Origin: Burkholderiaceae bacterium
GTDB taxonomy: Bacteria; Pseudomonadota; Gammaproteobacteria; Burkholderiales; Burkholderiaceae
Direction of reading: 5' to 3'
Length of the DNA stretch: 64,000 nucleotides
Assembly: GCA_947462685.1 (NCBI GenBank)
Contig: CANHPL010000004.1
Location: 1 to 64,000 of the forward strand
Both the position numbers and the translations under genes were made by a program. The first letter of the stretch is position 1. Each line of letters begins with the position of its first letter. Of this stretch, positions 31,801 through 41,314 are shown piece after piece. The notes beneath the pieces are model-generated. The model was not told the DNA's origin and searched no databases. It saw nothing but the letters and a program-made list of their open reading frames with translations.

Positions 31801-32986
31801 CCTGCTTTATGGGGTTGGATATTTTTGCTGGTAAAGGAATGCTTTGAGCTAATAAAGCTAATTCCGTTAAAGGAATACTTGGTGCATTTAATTCAATTTT
31901 TGAGACGGTTTCATTTGCCTGATTAGGTGTTATCTGCAGACTTAAGTTATTGATGGAATGTGTTTTTTGATTCTTCTCTTGAAATTGCCAATAAAAGTTT
32001 TTGAAGTCGATAATTTGTGTAGTATCTTTGGCGTATTGATTTACATCAATCTGTAATTTTTTAAGATGTAAATCTGGTTGGTCATTAGCCCAAATGACAT
32101 TGATTTCATTAGCACTTAAATTAGCAGTACTCTCTTGAAATACGCCATGATTTAGATTGACTTGACCTTTAAACTCAATTTGACCTGATCCAGATTTGAT
32201 TGGTAACTTAGTTATTTTCAGTAAGTTTGCAGCGTTAATCTTTTGAATTTCACCTACAAAAGAACCTTGCCAATTTTTCCAATTGCTGGCATCTGTAAAA
32301 GCTTTGTGTTTAAACTCTCCAGAAAAATTTAAAACACCTTGGGTGGGTTTCACAAACGAATTTAATTGAATCACATGATTTCTCATTTGATTTTTTAAGG
32401 AAAAATTTTCTACTGTAAATTCATTGATTGAACTCCCATCTAAATCATCTTTTACAGTAATGTGAAGATTTTTAGTATTGATATTGCGCTCATTGAGAAT
32501 CCAAGTTAACGTACTGGAATCGTCACCTGTATTGGATACAGGGATACTCGCAAAACTCCATGATCCTTTTTGATCACGATAGGCAGTTAGCCGAATATTT
32601 TCGGAATATAGATCGTAAAATTGAGGTGATAATGACCAGAATGAACTCCAAGCCAAGATGCCAGAAACCCGTGGTATTTCGAGTACTTGATTGGTAAATG
32701 ACTCATCTCCCTTAGGATCTTTTTTAAAGCGGATATTTTTTATTTCAAAGCTAGGCCGAAAATATTGCCAATCCGCATGAATTTCTCCAATTTTGACATC
32801 CACCCCTAATTTTTGGGTGATGACTTGTTCAATTTGAGTTTTTCTTACTTCAAGTTGAGGCCAAATGAAGAGTCGCATCACTACTTGGGTAAGTAAAATA
32901 ACTGTCAGTAAAACACCAAATACAGAATAAATAGATATTTTTAGGGGCCTTGACTGGCCAATGCGGCTATGAATTTCTTTTAACAT
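28895..32986 (-). CDS. yhdP: YhdP-family AsmA-like inner-membrane protein
   Basis: A very large protein (1363 residues from this start) with one N-terminal transmembrane helix (ISIYSVFGVLLTVILLTQVV) and a long periplasmic beta-rich body. The C-terminus has DLRLTIYPRINFGSASLAAFYFVTPIIG, typical of the YhdP/TIGR02099 family. In E. coli, YhdP, TamB and YdbH are bridge proteins thought to move phospholipids to the outer membrane. The frame is open to a TTG at 33079, but ATG at 32986 is preferred because a good sigma70-like promoter sits at 33032-33061. The C-terminal tail is proline-rich. Confidence 0.88.
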   Translation of the reverse strand: MLKEIHSRIGQSRPLKISIYSVFGVLLTVILLTQVVMRLFIWPQLEVRKTQIEQVITQKLGVDVKIGEIHADWQYFRPSFEIKNIRFKKDPKGDESFTNQVLEIPRVSGILAWSSFWSLSPQFYDLYSENIRLTAYRDQKGSWSFASIPVSNTGDDSSTLTWILNERNINTKNLHITVKDDLDGSSINEFTVENFSLKNQMRNHVIQLNSFVKPTQGVLNFSGEFKHKAFTDASNWKNWQGSFVGEIQKINAANLLKITKLPIKSGSGQIEFKGQVNLNHGVFQESTANLSANEINVIWANDQPDLHLKKLQIDVNQYAKDTTQIIDFKNFYWQFQEKNQKTHSINNLSLQITPNQANETVSKIELNAPSIPLTELALLAQSIPLPAKISNPIKQAQPEGNIEQFHFIWHKDQPERSFLTKTPSKDEFEIQGLLKNIGWRSVGESIPGVKGINGKIESSLSKGFLLINSPELILESAHYFHKKRITLPNAIGKIQWHQKEDQWLIDFEQIQTKDGNSEIQARGSYLTKSKNKSDQLDLDLLLVKMEANQLLNYIPTTIIPTTMEYLRSTISGGTIVNSSLKINGPTNEIPFAKGSKNQFQLDIHIKDAIYRPVAVKQNVKGEWSSLEKVNANIKIDNNILQVDVPSGKFKNVIVKDINVEMDVSKVPNVLELKGKASGSLFDFLTYLVATPVGYKWQPELKKMNITGDAQLDLKLTHQFGTKENTKVLAQVNLEKNQIRWGKNLPGTINKGFLLVDEHGLQKADINGDWMGGPMSIKNNVGNPDQIDIHADVDGALLMKLFATSQEFNQDFQKNILTGKLGIHGAILRNNYDSALNLNLDLNSTNINLPKPLMKPEGENLLGSLKLNINSSISNPTTEWRLKLGELIQSSGQLSQHKLDKATVVIGNAQTPTITKGFHVAFDVRSIQLDQWLNLINDFDKANPSYLERFTNKNSNQTTSNLPIIISGKSNQLLFLDREFNNFFLDLKEDNQAWGGALQANNIDGKFNWILKNSELPFGSISANFNKLYIPNPTTSSQNQSKSTLKFLPSMDISVADFQLGKLQLGAIQLQAKATPVEWKINQLLAKSKFGELNVKGDWELPSGNIIGKTALNFNLQTTDAGDLLTSLGVKENVIDRGKGNIQGNLNWQGSPVDFNTLSLNGDLQLDIKNGTILQVDQGAAKLLGILSLQSLFKFATLNFEGSLGETTKTGTPFDQVASTATIRRGNIRTNDFEMTSTLARITSSGFINLNRETQDLRLTIYPRINFGSASLAAFYFVTPIIGITTMIGQYLFSAGINKAFQSDVLIQGDWKNPEVIPLDQNGKPVDSEILKNIRRKSLLKEPVNQPTEKRPPPPINPTPNNIP

Positions 32987-33031
32987 TCTGTTTTTGAAGG
33001 ATTTCTTAAATTTATGATTAACAACATACCC

Positions 33032-33061
33032 ATTATCCGATAAGGTGATGAAGTCTTTCAA
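33032..33061 (-). promoter_or_regulatory. Predicted sigma70 promoter for yhdP
   Basis: On the minus strand TTGAAA (33061-33056) and GATAAT (33037-33032) are separated by 18 nt. This leaves a 5' leader of about 40 nt before the ATG at 32986 and argues against the upstream TTG start of yhdP. The element lies in the divergent gap with glnE. Confidence 0.5.
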
Positions 33062-33079
33062 ATTTGTTACGATAAACAA

Positions 33080-35854
33080 ATGTATTCCAACATATCACTT
33101 GCTAAATCATTCTCTAAGTTTATAGAGGAAAAATTGCTGGCAAAACCTGATTGGGAGAAGTGGGTACTAACTGCCTGTGAGAAACCCCTAGATCGCACTA
33201 GTATTGAAAGAGTTTTTAACGAAAATTTAGACGCCAACTTTAAGCATCTCCCAGAGGAAAATTTTTTAGGCGCGCTGCGAATCGCTCGACAAAAAATGAT
33301 GCTCGCTTTAGGGGTGAGAGATTTGGGTATGCAAGTGCAAGTGGACGAAGTGATGAAGTCAATGACGTACTTGGCTGAAATAGCGCTACAGAAAGTTACC
33401 GAATATTATTCCGAGCAGCTCAGTATGGTTTATGGCAAACCATACTACCCAAATCATGAAGAAATGAAATTATGGGTCATCGGCATGGGCAAATTAGGTG
33501 GTCGAGAGCTGAATGTAAGCTCGGATATTGATTTAATTTTTGTTTATGATTCAGATGGACAAACACAAGGCGCAAGTCGCTCCGTTTCCCATCATGAGTG
33601 GTTTACTTTGTTGGGGAAAAGAATCATTAAAGGATTAACTGACTTAACTGCTGAAGGTTTTATTTTTAGAGTTGATATGCGCTTAAGGCCGAATGGTGAT
33701 TCTGGGCCTTTAGTTAGTTCGCTCAAAATGCTAGAAGAGTATTTCCTTATTCAGGGTCGTGAATGGGAACGATATGCCTGGATCAAAGCCCGCCTAGTGT
33801 ATCCACTGTGTGAGGATGATGGATCAGGCCTTTCACCAGATTTGTCAGCTATTGTAAAGCCATTTGTATATCGTAAATACTTGGATTATGGAATTATTGA
33901 CGCTGTACGCAACTTACATCACCAAATACGTTATGAAGCAAATGTGAGAGCAAGTCAATTTCCTGATCGAGCAGCAGATATTAAATTGGGAGAAGGTGGT
34001 ATTCGAGAAATTGAGTTTTTAGCCCAAATGTATCAATTAATTCGGGGGGGCCAGGAAAGTGCCCTGAGGGTGCGCTCAACAGTTCATACCTTAGAGATAA
34101 TTCAATCATTATCTTATATGCCAAGGCCCCAGGTGAAAGATTTATTGACGGCTTATGACTTTTATAGAAAATTAGAGCATCGATTGCAATGGTGGCGAGA
34201 CGCGCAAATTCATTATTTACCAATAGATCAATTATCTTTAGATCGAGTTGCCAAGTCCATGGGTTTTGAGAGTGCGAAGTCTTTTACAGATCAATTAAAG
34301 CATTATCAAGTGTTAGTGTCTCGGTACTTTTCAGAGGCGTTCACAACTGATCAAAAGGTAAACCTTGATATCGTGCAAACGCAAGATTTATTAGGCATAT
34401 TTAATTTTTATCCTGAATTCAAAACGCGCTATGAACACTTTTTAAAAAGTCCTAAATATCAATTGTGTAATGATGTTTCTAAAAAAAATCTCAATATTAT
34501 TTTTTTACGTATCTCGGAAATACAGCCAAATATATCTGAAGGTGTATTGATTAAGTTTTTAGATTTGATTGAAGTGATTATGCGCAGATCGGTTTATCTC
34601 TCACTATTAAGAGAATATCCAATCGTCATTGAAAGTGTGATTACTTTATTAAAAGAATCACACTGGGGCGGCACATACCTGATAAGGCACCCGCATCTTT
34701 TAGATGAGTTTATTCAAAATAATTCAAGCTCACAACCTGAGGATGAACCACTGATTTATTGGTCTAACTGGAAGAGACAGTTAAGAGATAAATTAAATAA
34801 CATTGCATTAGAACAAGATAGTCAAGAGCTTGCTTGGAACATACTCAGAGATACACACCATGCTGAGATATTTCAAACGTTGTTAGCAGATTTAGGGATT
34901 TCTCTGAAGCAAAGGCTGAGTGTTGAACAAGTTAGTGACCGACTATCTGCTATGGCAGATGAGGTTATTCAAGAAACGTTGTTAAGTACTTGGTCAAGTA
35001 TTGCGCTAAAAAATGATCGATTGCCAAATGATTTATTTGAAACTGGTTTTGGTGTTATTGCTTATGGCAAATTAGGTGGAAAAGAGCTTGGGTATGGATC
35101 AGATCTTGACTTAGTGTTTGTGTATGACGACCAACACCCACATTTTAATGAGGATTTTATTGAGAGTTATCTTAAATTAGTTAGGCGTTTTATTATGTGT
35201 TGTACTACCGTAACTAGCTCGGGGGTCTTATTTGAGGTTGATACAAGACTGCGACCTAATGGCATTGCGGGCATGATGGTTACTAGCTTGAGCGCCTTCG
35301 AAGCGTATCAAATGCAACAAGGGTCGAATGCTGCTTGGATTTGGGAGCATCAGGCACTGACGCGAGCAAGGTTTTGTGCTGGAGCTCAGCAGGTAATGTC
35401 CAGATTTGAACAGATTCGATCTAAAGTAATTGGCTTGGTAAGAGAGCCTTCTTACTTAAGAAAAAGTATCACCGAAATGCGCCTCAAGATCCATGAAGGT
35501 CATCCAAATCGCTCCAACGATTTTGATCTAAAGCATGATGCGGGAGGAATGGTTGATATTGAATTTATGATTCAATGGATCGTATTAAGGTATGCCAATG
35601 TTTACCCCCAGTTACAACAAAATGTTGGTAATATTGCATTGCTTAAAATGGCAGCTGCATTACATATTATGAATCAAGAAGATGCTTTAGCGGTTTCAAA
35701 CGCTTATCGCCTATTTCGCAAAAAACAACATCAACTGCGTCTAGACGGCCTTTCAGTAGCAAGGGTTTCTCAAGTGGAGTTTGAAGATATTTTCGCCGCT
35801 CATCAAATCAAAGTAATAAAGGTATGGCAACAGTTGATGCTACTTGATCATTGA
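33080..35854 (+). CDS. glnE: Bifunctional glutamine synthetase adenylyltransferase/adenylyl-removing enzyme
   Basis: Switches glutamine synthetase activity by adding or removing AMP, in response to PII. The 924-residue protein has two nucleotidyltransferase domains. The N-terminal one (deadenylylation) shows GMGKLGGRELNVSSDIDLIF near residue 137, and the C-terminal one (adenylylation) shows AYGKLGGKELGYGSDLDLVF near residue 659. Both keep the G-S-x-D-x-D metal motif. Length is close to E. coli GlnE (946). There is no ribosome site before the ATG. Its 3' end overlaps recN by 7 nt. Confidence 0.96.
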   Translation: MYSNISLAKSFSKFIEEKLLAKPDWEKWVLTACEKPLDRTSIERVFNENLDANFKHLPEENFLGALRIARQKMMLALGVRDLGMQVQVDEVMKSMTYLAEIALQKVTEYYSEQLSMVYGKPYYPNHEEMKLWVIGMGKLGGRELNVSSDIDLIFVYDSDGQTQGASRSVSHHEWFTLLGKRIIKGLTDLTAEGFIFRVDMRLRPNGDSGPLVSSLKMLEEYFLIQGREWERYAWIKARLVYPLCEDDGSGLSPDLSAIVKPFVYRKYLDYGIIDAVRNLHHQIRYEANVRASQFPDRAADIKLGEGGIREIEFLAQMYQLIRGGQESALRVRSTVHTLEIIQSLSYMPRPQVKDLLTAYDFYRKLEHRLQWWRDAQIHYLPIDQLSLDRVAKSMGFESAKSFTDQLKHYQVLVSRYFSEAFTTDQKVNLDIVQTQDLLGIFNFYPEFKTRYEHFLKSPKYQLCNDVSKKNLNIIFLRISEIQPNISEGVLIKFLDLIEVIMRRSVYLSLLREYPIVIESVITLLKESHWGGTYLIRHPHLLDEFIQNNSSSQPEDEPLIYWSNWKRQLRDKLNNIALEQDSQELAWNILRDTHHAEIFQTLLADLGISLKQRLSVEQVSDRLSAMADEVIQETLLSTWSSIALKNDRLPNDLFETGFGVIAYGKLGGKELGYGSDLDLVFVYDDQHPHFNEDFIESYLKLVRRFIMCCTTVTSSGVLFEVDTRLRPNGIAGMMVTSLSAFEAYQMQQGSNAAWIWEHQALTRARFCAGAQQVMSRFEQIRSKVIGLVREPSYLRKSITEMRLKIHEGHPNRSNDFDLKHDAGGMVDIEFMIQWIVLRYANVYPQLQQNVGNIALLKMAAALHIMNQEDALAVSNAYRLFRKKQHQLRLDGLSVARVSQVEFEDIFAAHQIKVIKVWQQLMLLDH

Positions 35855-37515
35855 TCTAGAAGTTCTCTGGCGTGACGAAGAGTAGTTTCAGTAATATCTG
35901 AACCACCTAACATCCTTGCGATTTCTTGAACTCTAGCTTGCCGATTTAATATCTGAATATGACTAATGGTCTGACCTTGTTCCACTAATTTTTGTACACA
36001 CCACTGATGATCTCCTTGTGAAGCAACTTGAGGTAAGTGTGTGACGCAGAGAACTTGATGATTTTGACCTAACTGTTTAAGGAGTTTGCCTACAGTTTGC
36101 GCAACCGCTCCGCCAATACCAGCATCTACTTCATCAAAGATAAGCGTCGGAATTTGACTTGCACTACTTGCAATAACAGCAATGGCAAGACTTATTCTTG
36201 CTAATTCACCACCTGAGGCAACTTTTGCAATGGGTCTAGGCTGAACTCCTGGATGACCTGCTACTAAAAATTCAATACTCTCCAATCCAAATTGATTTCC
36301 CTGCTCAAGAGGACTTAATGCAACTACAAATTTACCACCTGACATTGCTAGGCTTTGCATGGCGGTCGTGACAGATTGGGATAATTGTTCTGCAGCCTTT
36401 TGTCTAGAGCTAGAGAGCTGCTTTGCTAGTTTGATATAAGCATCCCATGCTTGCTTGAGTTCTTTTTCTAGTTGCTCAATATTTTGTGCTGCTTCAAGGG
36501 ATACTAATTCTTCTTTTAATTGTTCCCAAACCCCAGTTAACTTTTCAGGTTGACAATGATTTTTTTTGGCTTGCCGATGATACTCTTGAAGCCTTGCATC
36601 AACTAGACTTAAACGATCTGGATCTAAATCTAGTTTTTGTAAATAGCGGTTAATGGTATGAGCAGCCTCATCTATTTGAATCAATGCAGGCTCTAGAGCT
36701 TCTTTCGCGCTTGCCAAAGCTGGATCGATATCGACCAAATCATTTAATAAGCTTTGCGCCTTAGATAGTTGATCAACTAGAGCATTTTCTCCCTCACTTA
36801 AAAGGTTGATCAGTATTTGTGATCCATCAATCAGTTCTGCGGCGTTGGATAAACGGCTATGCTCGTGTTCGATCGTATGCCATTCACCAACTTGAGGAGC
36901 GAGTAAATCTAACTCTTCTAACTGCCATATCAGGCGTTCTTTTTCTTTTACTAAATTTTGTCCAGCAGTCTTGGCTACCTTCATTCTTTTATCAATATTT
37001 AGCCAATTTTTATATGCTTGTGATACCTGTTCTTGAAGTTGTGTTAAGTGTGCATGACGGTCCAGTAATTGTCGTTGTGCTCCAGGCTTTAATAACAATT
37101 GATGCTCATGTTGACCGTGAATATCAACTAATTGCTCTCCAATCTCACGTAATTGGCTTAAGGTGGCATTTTCACCATTGATAAATGCTTTACTTCTTCC
37201 GTTTGATTCAATGATTCGTTTTAGTTGAATCAAATTACCTTCATCCTCTAGCGAGAATCCATGCTCATCTAACCATGGATTAAAAATTGCTTTGAGTGAC
37301 TCAGAGATGGTAAATATAGCGCAAATTTGCGCCCGTGAACAACCCTGTCTAATTTGCGAACTATCTGCTTTTTCACCCATGACTATGGCTAAAGCATCTA
37401 AGAGAATAGACTTTCCAGCCCCCGTTTCTCCTGTAAGAACAGTAAAACCATGTGTAAGGTCTAGTTCGAGCTCTCGAACAATGACAAAATCACGAATATC
37501 TAAACTTTGTAGCAT
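35848..37515 (-). CDS. recN: DNA repair protein RecN
   Basis: SMC-like ATPase that acts in double-strand break repair. The 555-residue protein has Walker A GETGAGKSILLDALAIVMG near residue 30, long coiled-coil arms (about residues 160-370), the ABC signature region VASGGELARISLAIAVI, and Walker B TLIFDEVDAGIGG. The N-terminus MLQSLDIRDFVIVRELELD is standard. It lies 3 nt after nadK on the same strand and convergently overlaps glnE. Confidence 0.95.
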   Translation of the reverse strand: MLQSLDIRDFVIVRELELDLTHGFTVLTGETGAGKSILLDALAIVMGEKADSSQIRQGCSRAQICAIFTISESLKAIFNPWLDEHGFSLEDEGNLIQLKRIIESNGRSKAFINGENATLSQLREIGEQLVDIHGQHEHQLLLKPGAQRQLLDRHAHLTQLQEQVSQAYKNWLNIDKRMKVAKTAGQNLVKEKERLIWQLEELDLLAPQVGEWHTIEHEHSRLSNAAELIDGSQILINLLSEGENALVDQLSKAQSLLNDLVDIDPALASAKEALEPALIQIDEAAHTINRYLQKLDLDPDRLSLVDARLQEYHRQAKKNHCQPEKLTGVWEQLKEELVSLEAAQNIEQLEKELKQAWDAYIKLAKQLSSSRQKAAEQLSQSVTTAMQSLAMSGGKFVVALSPLEQGNQFGLESIEFLVAGHPGVQPRPIAKVASGGELARISLAIAVIASSASQIPTLIFDEVDAGIGGAVAQTVGKLLKQLGQNHQVLCVTHLPQVASQGDHQWCVQKLVEQGQTISHIQILNRQARVQEIARMLGGSDITETTLRHARELLDQ

Positions 37516-37518
37516 CGC

Positions 37519-38418
37519 TTAAAAAGACGAAGGATATTCGTTCCAGTGTAATTTTTCCCGCAAAGTTTTGTAATCACTATGCCCTTGGGGATGTAGAAGA
37601 GTTACTTGTTTTTGGGATTTTTTTACACTTACTTGATCCCCCACTTGAAGAATCGATAATGATTGCATATCAAAGTGAGCATTAACATCCTTACCTCCCG
37701 CGACTTCCACAATAATTTCTACATCGTGGGGTAAAACAATTGGGCGATTTGACAGAGCATGAGGTGCAATTGGAGTTAATACAATGCCCTCAACTCTGGG
37801 ATGCAGTATTGGCCCCCCAGAGGAAAGGCTATATGCAGTAGAACCTGTCGGAGTTGCAATAATCAGTCCATCTGATCTTTGGTTATACATAAAACTGCCG
37901 TTTACTTTAACAGTTAACTCAACCATGCCAGTTAAGCTTGAGCGGTTAACGACAACATCATTTAAAGCCAAGCCTTGATGGGTGACATTGCCGTTACGGA
38001 CCACTGAAGCACTTAATAAATTCCTGGAATCTGATTCATAATTTCCCGCTAACATTTGCGGAAGAATAAAGGCAACATCTTGGAGGGGAATATCTGTCAT
38101 ATATCCCAAACGACCCATATTGATACCAATTACTGGAATATTGGCACCAGCCAGATGTCGACCGACGCCTAATAGAGTACCGTCGCCCCCAATCACAATG
38201 ACTACATCGATATTACCCGTGATTTCTTTAATACTAATGGTGGGGCGATGTTGATTTTGGGTAAATTTGGCAGTTTCTTCTTCGATCCAAACAGAGCAGC
38301 CTTGTGTCTTTACAAGATCAGAAATGAGATCTAAAACTTGGCCTATGCCATCAGCCTGAAACTTACCAATTAAAGCAACTCGCGGAAAAATAGAGGTAGA
38401 AGTATTTTTTGTCGTCAT
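37519..38418 (-). CDS. nadK: NAD kinase
   Basis: Phosphorylates NAD+ to NADP+. The protein (299 residues from this start) has the catalytic VIVIGGDGTLLGVGRHLAG, NMGRLGYMTDIP, ALNDVVVNRSSLTGM and SDGLIIATPTGSTAYSLSSGG, all diagnostic. The frame extends to a TTG at 38439, but the ATG at 38416-38418 gives MTTKNTSTSIFPRVALIGKF, the expected N-terminus; an AGGGA lies immediately before it, closer than usual. The nadK-recN pair diverges from hrcA, a common arrangement. Confidence 0.95.
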   Translation of the reverse strand: MTTKNTSTSIFPRVALIGKFQADGIGQVLDLISDLVKTQGCSVWIEEETAKFTQNQHRPTISIKEITGNIDVVIVIGGDGTLLGVGRHLAGANIPVIGINMGRLGYMTDIPLQDVAFILPQMLAGNYESDSRNLLSASVVRNGNVTHQGLALNDVVVNRSSLTGMVELTVKVNGSFMYNQRSDGLIIATPTGSTAYSLSSGGPILHPRVEGIVLTPIAPHALSNRPIVLPHDVEIIVEVAGGKDVNAHFDMQSLSILQVGDQVSVKKSQKQVTLLHPQGHSDYKTLREKLHWNEYPSSF

Positions 38419-38502
38419 TCCCTGATTAAACCATAGCAAAAGAACAGTTTCAAACTAAACCTACATCCAAAAGTCACAAGATTGGTTAGAATCACTACTT
38501 AT

Positions 38503-39519
38503 ATGGATAAAAGAGCACGCGAACTTCTCAAAACTTTAATTGAAAGGTACATATCTGAGGGGCAACCTGTTGGGTCTAGAACCTTGTCTCGCCATTCTGG
38601 CCTAGACTTATCTGCCGCTACGATTCGTAATGTGATGGCTGATTTAGAAGAGATGGGATTTGTTACTAGCCCGCACACTTCAGCTGGAAGAATCCCCACT
38701 CCACAAGGATACCGTTTATTTGTCGATACGATGTTAACAATGACACCTATAGAAGAGTTGGCTTCTAGTGCGGCTTTTGAGGAAATTCAACCAGATTTAC
38801 CGCAAAGAGTAATTGCTTCTGCCGCCCATGTTTTATCCAGCTTATCGCATTTTGCTGGCGTTGTGATGGCGCCTAAGCGATCTCATGTATTTCGGCAAAT
38901 AGAGTTTTTAAGACTTTCTGAAAATAGAGTTTTATTAATTTTGGTATCCCCTCAGGGAGATGTGCAAAACAGAATTTTGATTACCCAAAAAGATTACTCT
39001 CCAACTGAGTTAATTGAAGCGACTAATTACATTAACGCCCAATATGCAGGGTTTGATTTTGAAGCCGTTCGCCAAAAGCTTAAACAAGAGTTAGTGGGCT
39101 TAAAACACGACATCACTGCCTTAATGAATCAAGCTGTTGAGGCTGGATCTGATTCATTAAAAGAGAATCAAGAGACCGTCATTATTTCTGGCGAGAAACA
39201 ATTATTAGAAGTTGGTGAGTTAGTCTCAGATATGGATAAGATAAAACGCTTATTTCAGGTATTTGAACAACGTACTGGACTGATTCAGTTATTAGATGAA
39301 TCTAGTAAAGCAAATGGTGTGAAAATCTTTATTGGAGGCGAAAGTGATTTAGTGCCAATAGATGATATGGCAATTATTACAGCTCCTTATCAGGTTAACG
39401 GTATTATTGTGGGGACTCTTGGTGTCATTGGACCAACAAGAATGGCTTATGAACGTGTCATTCCGATTGTGGATATCACGGCAAAATTACTCAGTAGCGC
39501 TTTGAGTCAAAAATCTTAA
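38503..39519 (+). CDS. hrcA: Heat-inducible transcription repressor HrcA
   Basis: Repressor that binds the CIRCE operator of chaperone genes. The protein (338 residues from the ATG at 38503) begins [20 protein letters not shown], has the winged-helix segment [39 protein letters not shown] and the C-terminal [20 protein letters not shown]. An upstream in-frame TTG at 38482 adds seven atypical residues and is less likely. No CIRCE operator is visible near hrcA, grpE or dnaK, so its targets are probably elsewhere, for example groES-groEL. Confidence 0.94.
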   Translation: MDKRARELLKTLIERYISEGQPVGSRTLSRHSGLDLSAATIRNVMADLEEMGFVTSPHTSAGRIPTPQGYRLFVDTMLTMTPIEELASSAAFEEIQPDLPQRVIASAAHVLSSLSHFAGVVMAPKRSHVFRQIEFLRLSENRVLLILVSPQGDVQNRILITQKDYSPTELIEATNYINAQYAGFDFEAVRQKLKQELVGLKHDITALMNQAVEAGSDSLKENQETVIISGEKQLLEVGELVSDMDKIKRLFQVFEQRTGLIQLLDESSKANGVKIFIGGESDLVPIDDMAIITAPYQVNGIIVGTLGVIGPTRMAYERVIPIVDITAKLLSSALSQKS

Positions 39520-39534
39520 TTTTGGAATTGTTTG

Positions 39535-40659
39535 GTGAATAAAAAAATATTAGATCCCCGCGTAGAACACGCTAAAAGCCCGAAAGTCGGCGTGTTAATA
39601 GTCAACTTGGGAACACCGGACGCACCCACTGCAAAAGCAGTTAGAACATATTTAAAGCAATTTCTTTCAGATCCAAGAGTGGTGGAGATTCCTCGCATTA
39701 TTTGGTGGTGCATCTTAAATCTCATTATTTTGCCAATCCGGTCGGGCGCGTCTGCAAAAAAATACGCTTCTGTTTGGTTTTCTGGTGAAAAAAGTGGTTC
39801 TCCTTTATTTGTACATTCACAATCTCAAACGCAATTATTGGCTCAGGCATTTAATCAAGGGTCTAATCAATCGTTGGTGGTCGATTTAGCTATGCGCTAT
39901 GGTAATCCCTCGATTGAAAATGTCCTGAAAAAAATGGATGATGAAGGAGTAGATCGTCTATTAGTGATGCCGATGTATCCTCAATACTCTGCAACAACTA
40001 CCGCTTCAACTTTTGATGAAATTTATCGAGTTTATAAAGGGTATAGAAACCCACCTTCGGTAAGAACGGTTAAACACTTTCATGATCATCCACTTTATAT
40101 CAGAGCTTTAAAAGTACAAGTAGAGGACTTTTGGCGAGTCCAGGGTCGGCCTAATTTTTCCGTTGGCGAAAAATTGATCATGTCTTTTCATGGAGTACCA
40201 AAACGTACCTTAGATATGGGCGACCCCTATCATTGTGAATGCCACAAAACGGGTCGCCTACTTCGAGAATCTTTAGGACTTTCCGAACAAGAGGCAATCG
40301 TTAGTTTTCAGTCGAGATTTGGCAAAGCTGAATGGTTAAAGCCATACACTGCCCCGCTTTTAGAAAAATTAGGTCAAGCCGCCACATCAAGAGTTGATAT
40401 CTTCTGTCCAGGGTTTCCGGCCGATTGTTTAGAAACTCTTGAAGAAATTGCAATGGAAGGTAAAGAAATTTTTCAGCATGCTGGAGGAAAAGACTACTTT
40501 GCAATACCCTGCATAAATTCACATCCGGAATGGATTAGTGCGATGCAACAGATTGTTGAAGAAAATCTTCTAGGTTGGACTCTGACTCCTGAGTCACAGA
40601 AAAAGCTCTCTGAACGTCAAGCTAGGGTAGAACTTGTGCAAGCATCCTTGCAGAATTAG
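39535..40659 (+). CDS. hemH: Ferrochelatase
   Basis: Inserts Fe2+ into protoporphyrin IX, the last step of haem b synthesis. The protein (374 residues) shows KVGVLIVNLGTPDAPTAKAV, MPMYPQYSATTTASTFDEI, the metal-handling histidine in LIMSFHGVPKRTLDMGDPY, and FCPGFPADCLETLEEIAMEG with the conserved glutamates. No ATG is available: GTG at 39535, or TTG just before it at 39532, must be used. It lies 15 nt after hrcA and precedes grpE. Confidence 0.95.
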   Translation: MNKKILDPRVEHAKSPKVGVLIVNLGTPDAPTAKAVRTYLKQFLSDPRVVEIPRIIWWCILNLIILPIRSGASAKKYASVWFSGEKSGSPLFVHSQSQTQLLAQAFNQGSNQSLVVDLAMRYGNPSIENVLKKMDDEGVDRLLVMPMYPQYSATTTASTFDEIYRVYKGYRNPPSVRTVKHFHDHPLYIRALKVQVEDFWRVQGRPNFSVGEKLIMSFHGVPKRTLDMGDPYHCECHKTGRLLRESLGLSEQEAIVSFQSRFGKAEWLKPYTAPLLEKLGQAATSRVDIFCPGFPADCLETLEEIAMEGKEIFQHAGGKDYFAIPCINSHPEWISAMQQIVEENLLGWTLTPESQKKLSERQARVELVQASLQN

Positions 40660-40687
40660 TTTTTTGAAGAAAAATTAATTACTGGCA

Positions 40688-40714
40688 CTTGAAATAACCA
40701 TTTATGCCTATAGG
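40688..40714 (+). promoter_or_regulatory. Possible sigma32-like heat-shock promoter upstream of grpE
   Basis: CTTGAAA at 40688-40694 is an exact match to the sigma32 -35 element. After 12 nt comes CCTATAGG (40707-40714), a partial match to the CCCCAT-type -10. It lies about 50 nt before the grpE ATG in the 106-base gap after hemH, which suits heat control of grpE-dnaK-dnaJ. The -10 match is weak. Confidence 0.35.
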
Positions 40715-40765
40715 TAAAAGGAGTAAGACGCTTTTTATTTAACCAAAACCTTGTAAAGCATTGAA

Positions 40766-41296
40766 ATGAATCAAGAAAAAAATGATAACCCATCTGTGGA
40801 GCAACACGTAGAACCTTCACATTCTGATGCGCCTGAAAGCTCACATGAGCAACAAGTGACTCAATTAAATCAACTCTTAAATGAAAGCAAAGACGCTTTT
40901 TTAAGAGCGAAGGCAGAAGTTGAGAATGTGCGTCGCAGGGCGGCGGACGATATTGCAAAGGCCCATAAATTTGCCATCGAGAGTTTCGCTGAACATTTAT
41001 TGCCAGTGATGGACAGCATGCACGCTGCTCTTCAGCATCATAATGAAGATCTCAACAAGTTAAAAGAGGGTGTTGAACTGACCCTAAAACAGTTATCTGG
41101 CGCTTTAGAAAAGGGGAAAATCGTAGAGATTAACCCCGAAGCTGGCGCCAAATTTGATCCACACCTTCATCAAGCGATTTCGACGGTGGAGTCTGAGCAA
41201 GAGGCAAATACGGTTGTTTCAGTATTACAAAAAGGCTATCTCATTGCAGATCGCGTTTTGAGGCCAGCTTTAGTGATGGTAAGTCAAGCAAAATAA
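40766..41296 (+). CDS. grpE: Nucleotide exchange factor GrpE
   Basis: Releases ADP from DnaK. The 176-residue protein has a disordered acidic N-terminus (about residues 1-30), a long helix ([30 protein letters not shown] in part) that dimerises, and the beta-wing region with FDPHLHQAI and [23 protein letters not shown], the GrpE signature. It is followed by dnaK after 90 bases that contain a large inverted repeat. Confidence 0.96.
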   Translation: MNQEKNDNPSVEQHVEPSHSDAPESSHEQQVTQLNQLLNESKDAFLRAKAEVENVRRRAADDIAKAHKFAIESFAEHLLPVMDSMHAALQHHNEDLNKLKEGVELTLKQLSGALEKGKIVEINPEAGAKFDPHLHQAISTVESEQEANTVVSVLQKGYLIADRVLRPALVMVSQAK

Positions 41297-41314
41297 AAAT
41301 TGTACAAATAACTT

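Noticed and set aside
36819..37181. A 120-codon open frame opposite recN
   Set aside because: It lies wholly inside a well-conserved recN, has no recognisable domain and no start signals.
40716..40723. A strong ribosome-site-like AAAAGGAG in the hemH-grpE gap
   Set aside because: No start codon follows at a proper distance; the grpE ATG is over 40 nt away and a stop codon closes its frame upstream. Probably chance or unrelated to translation.
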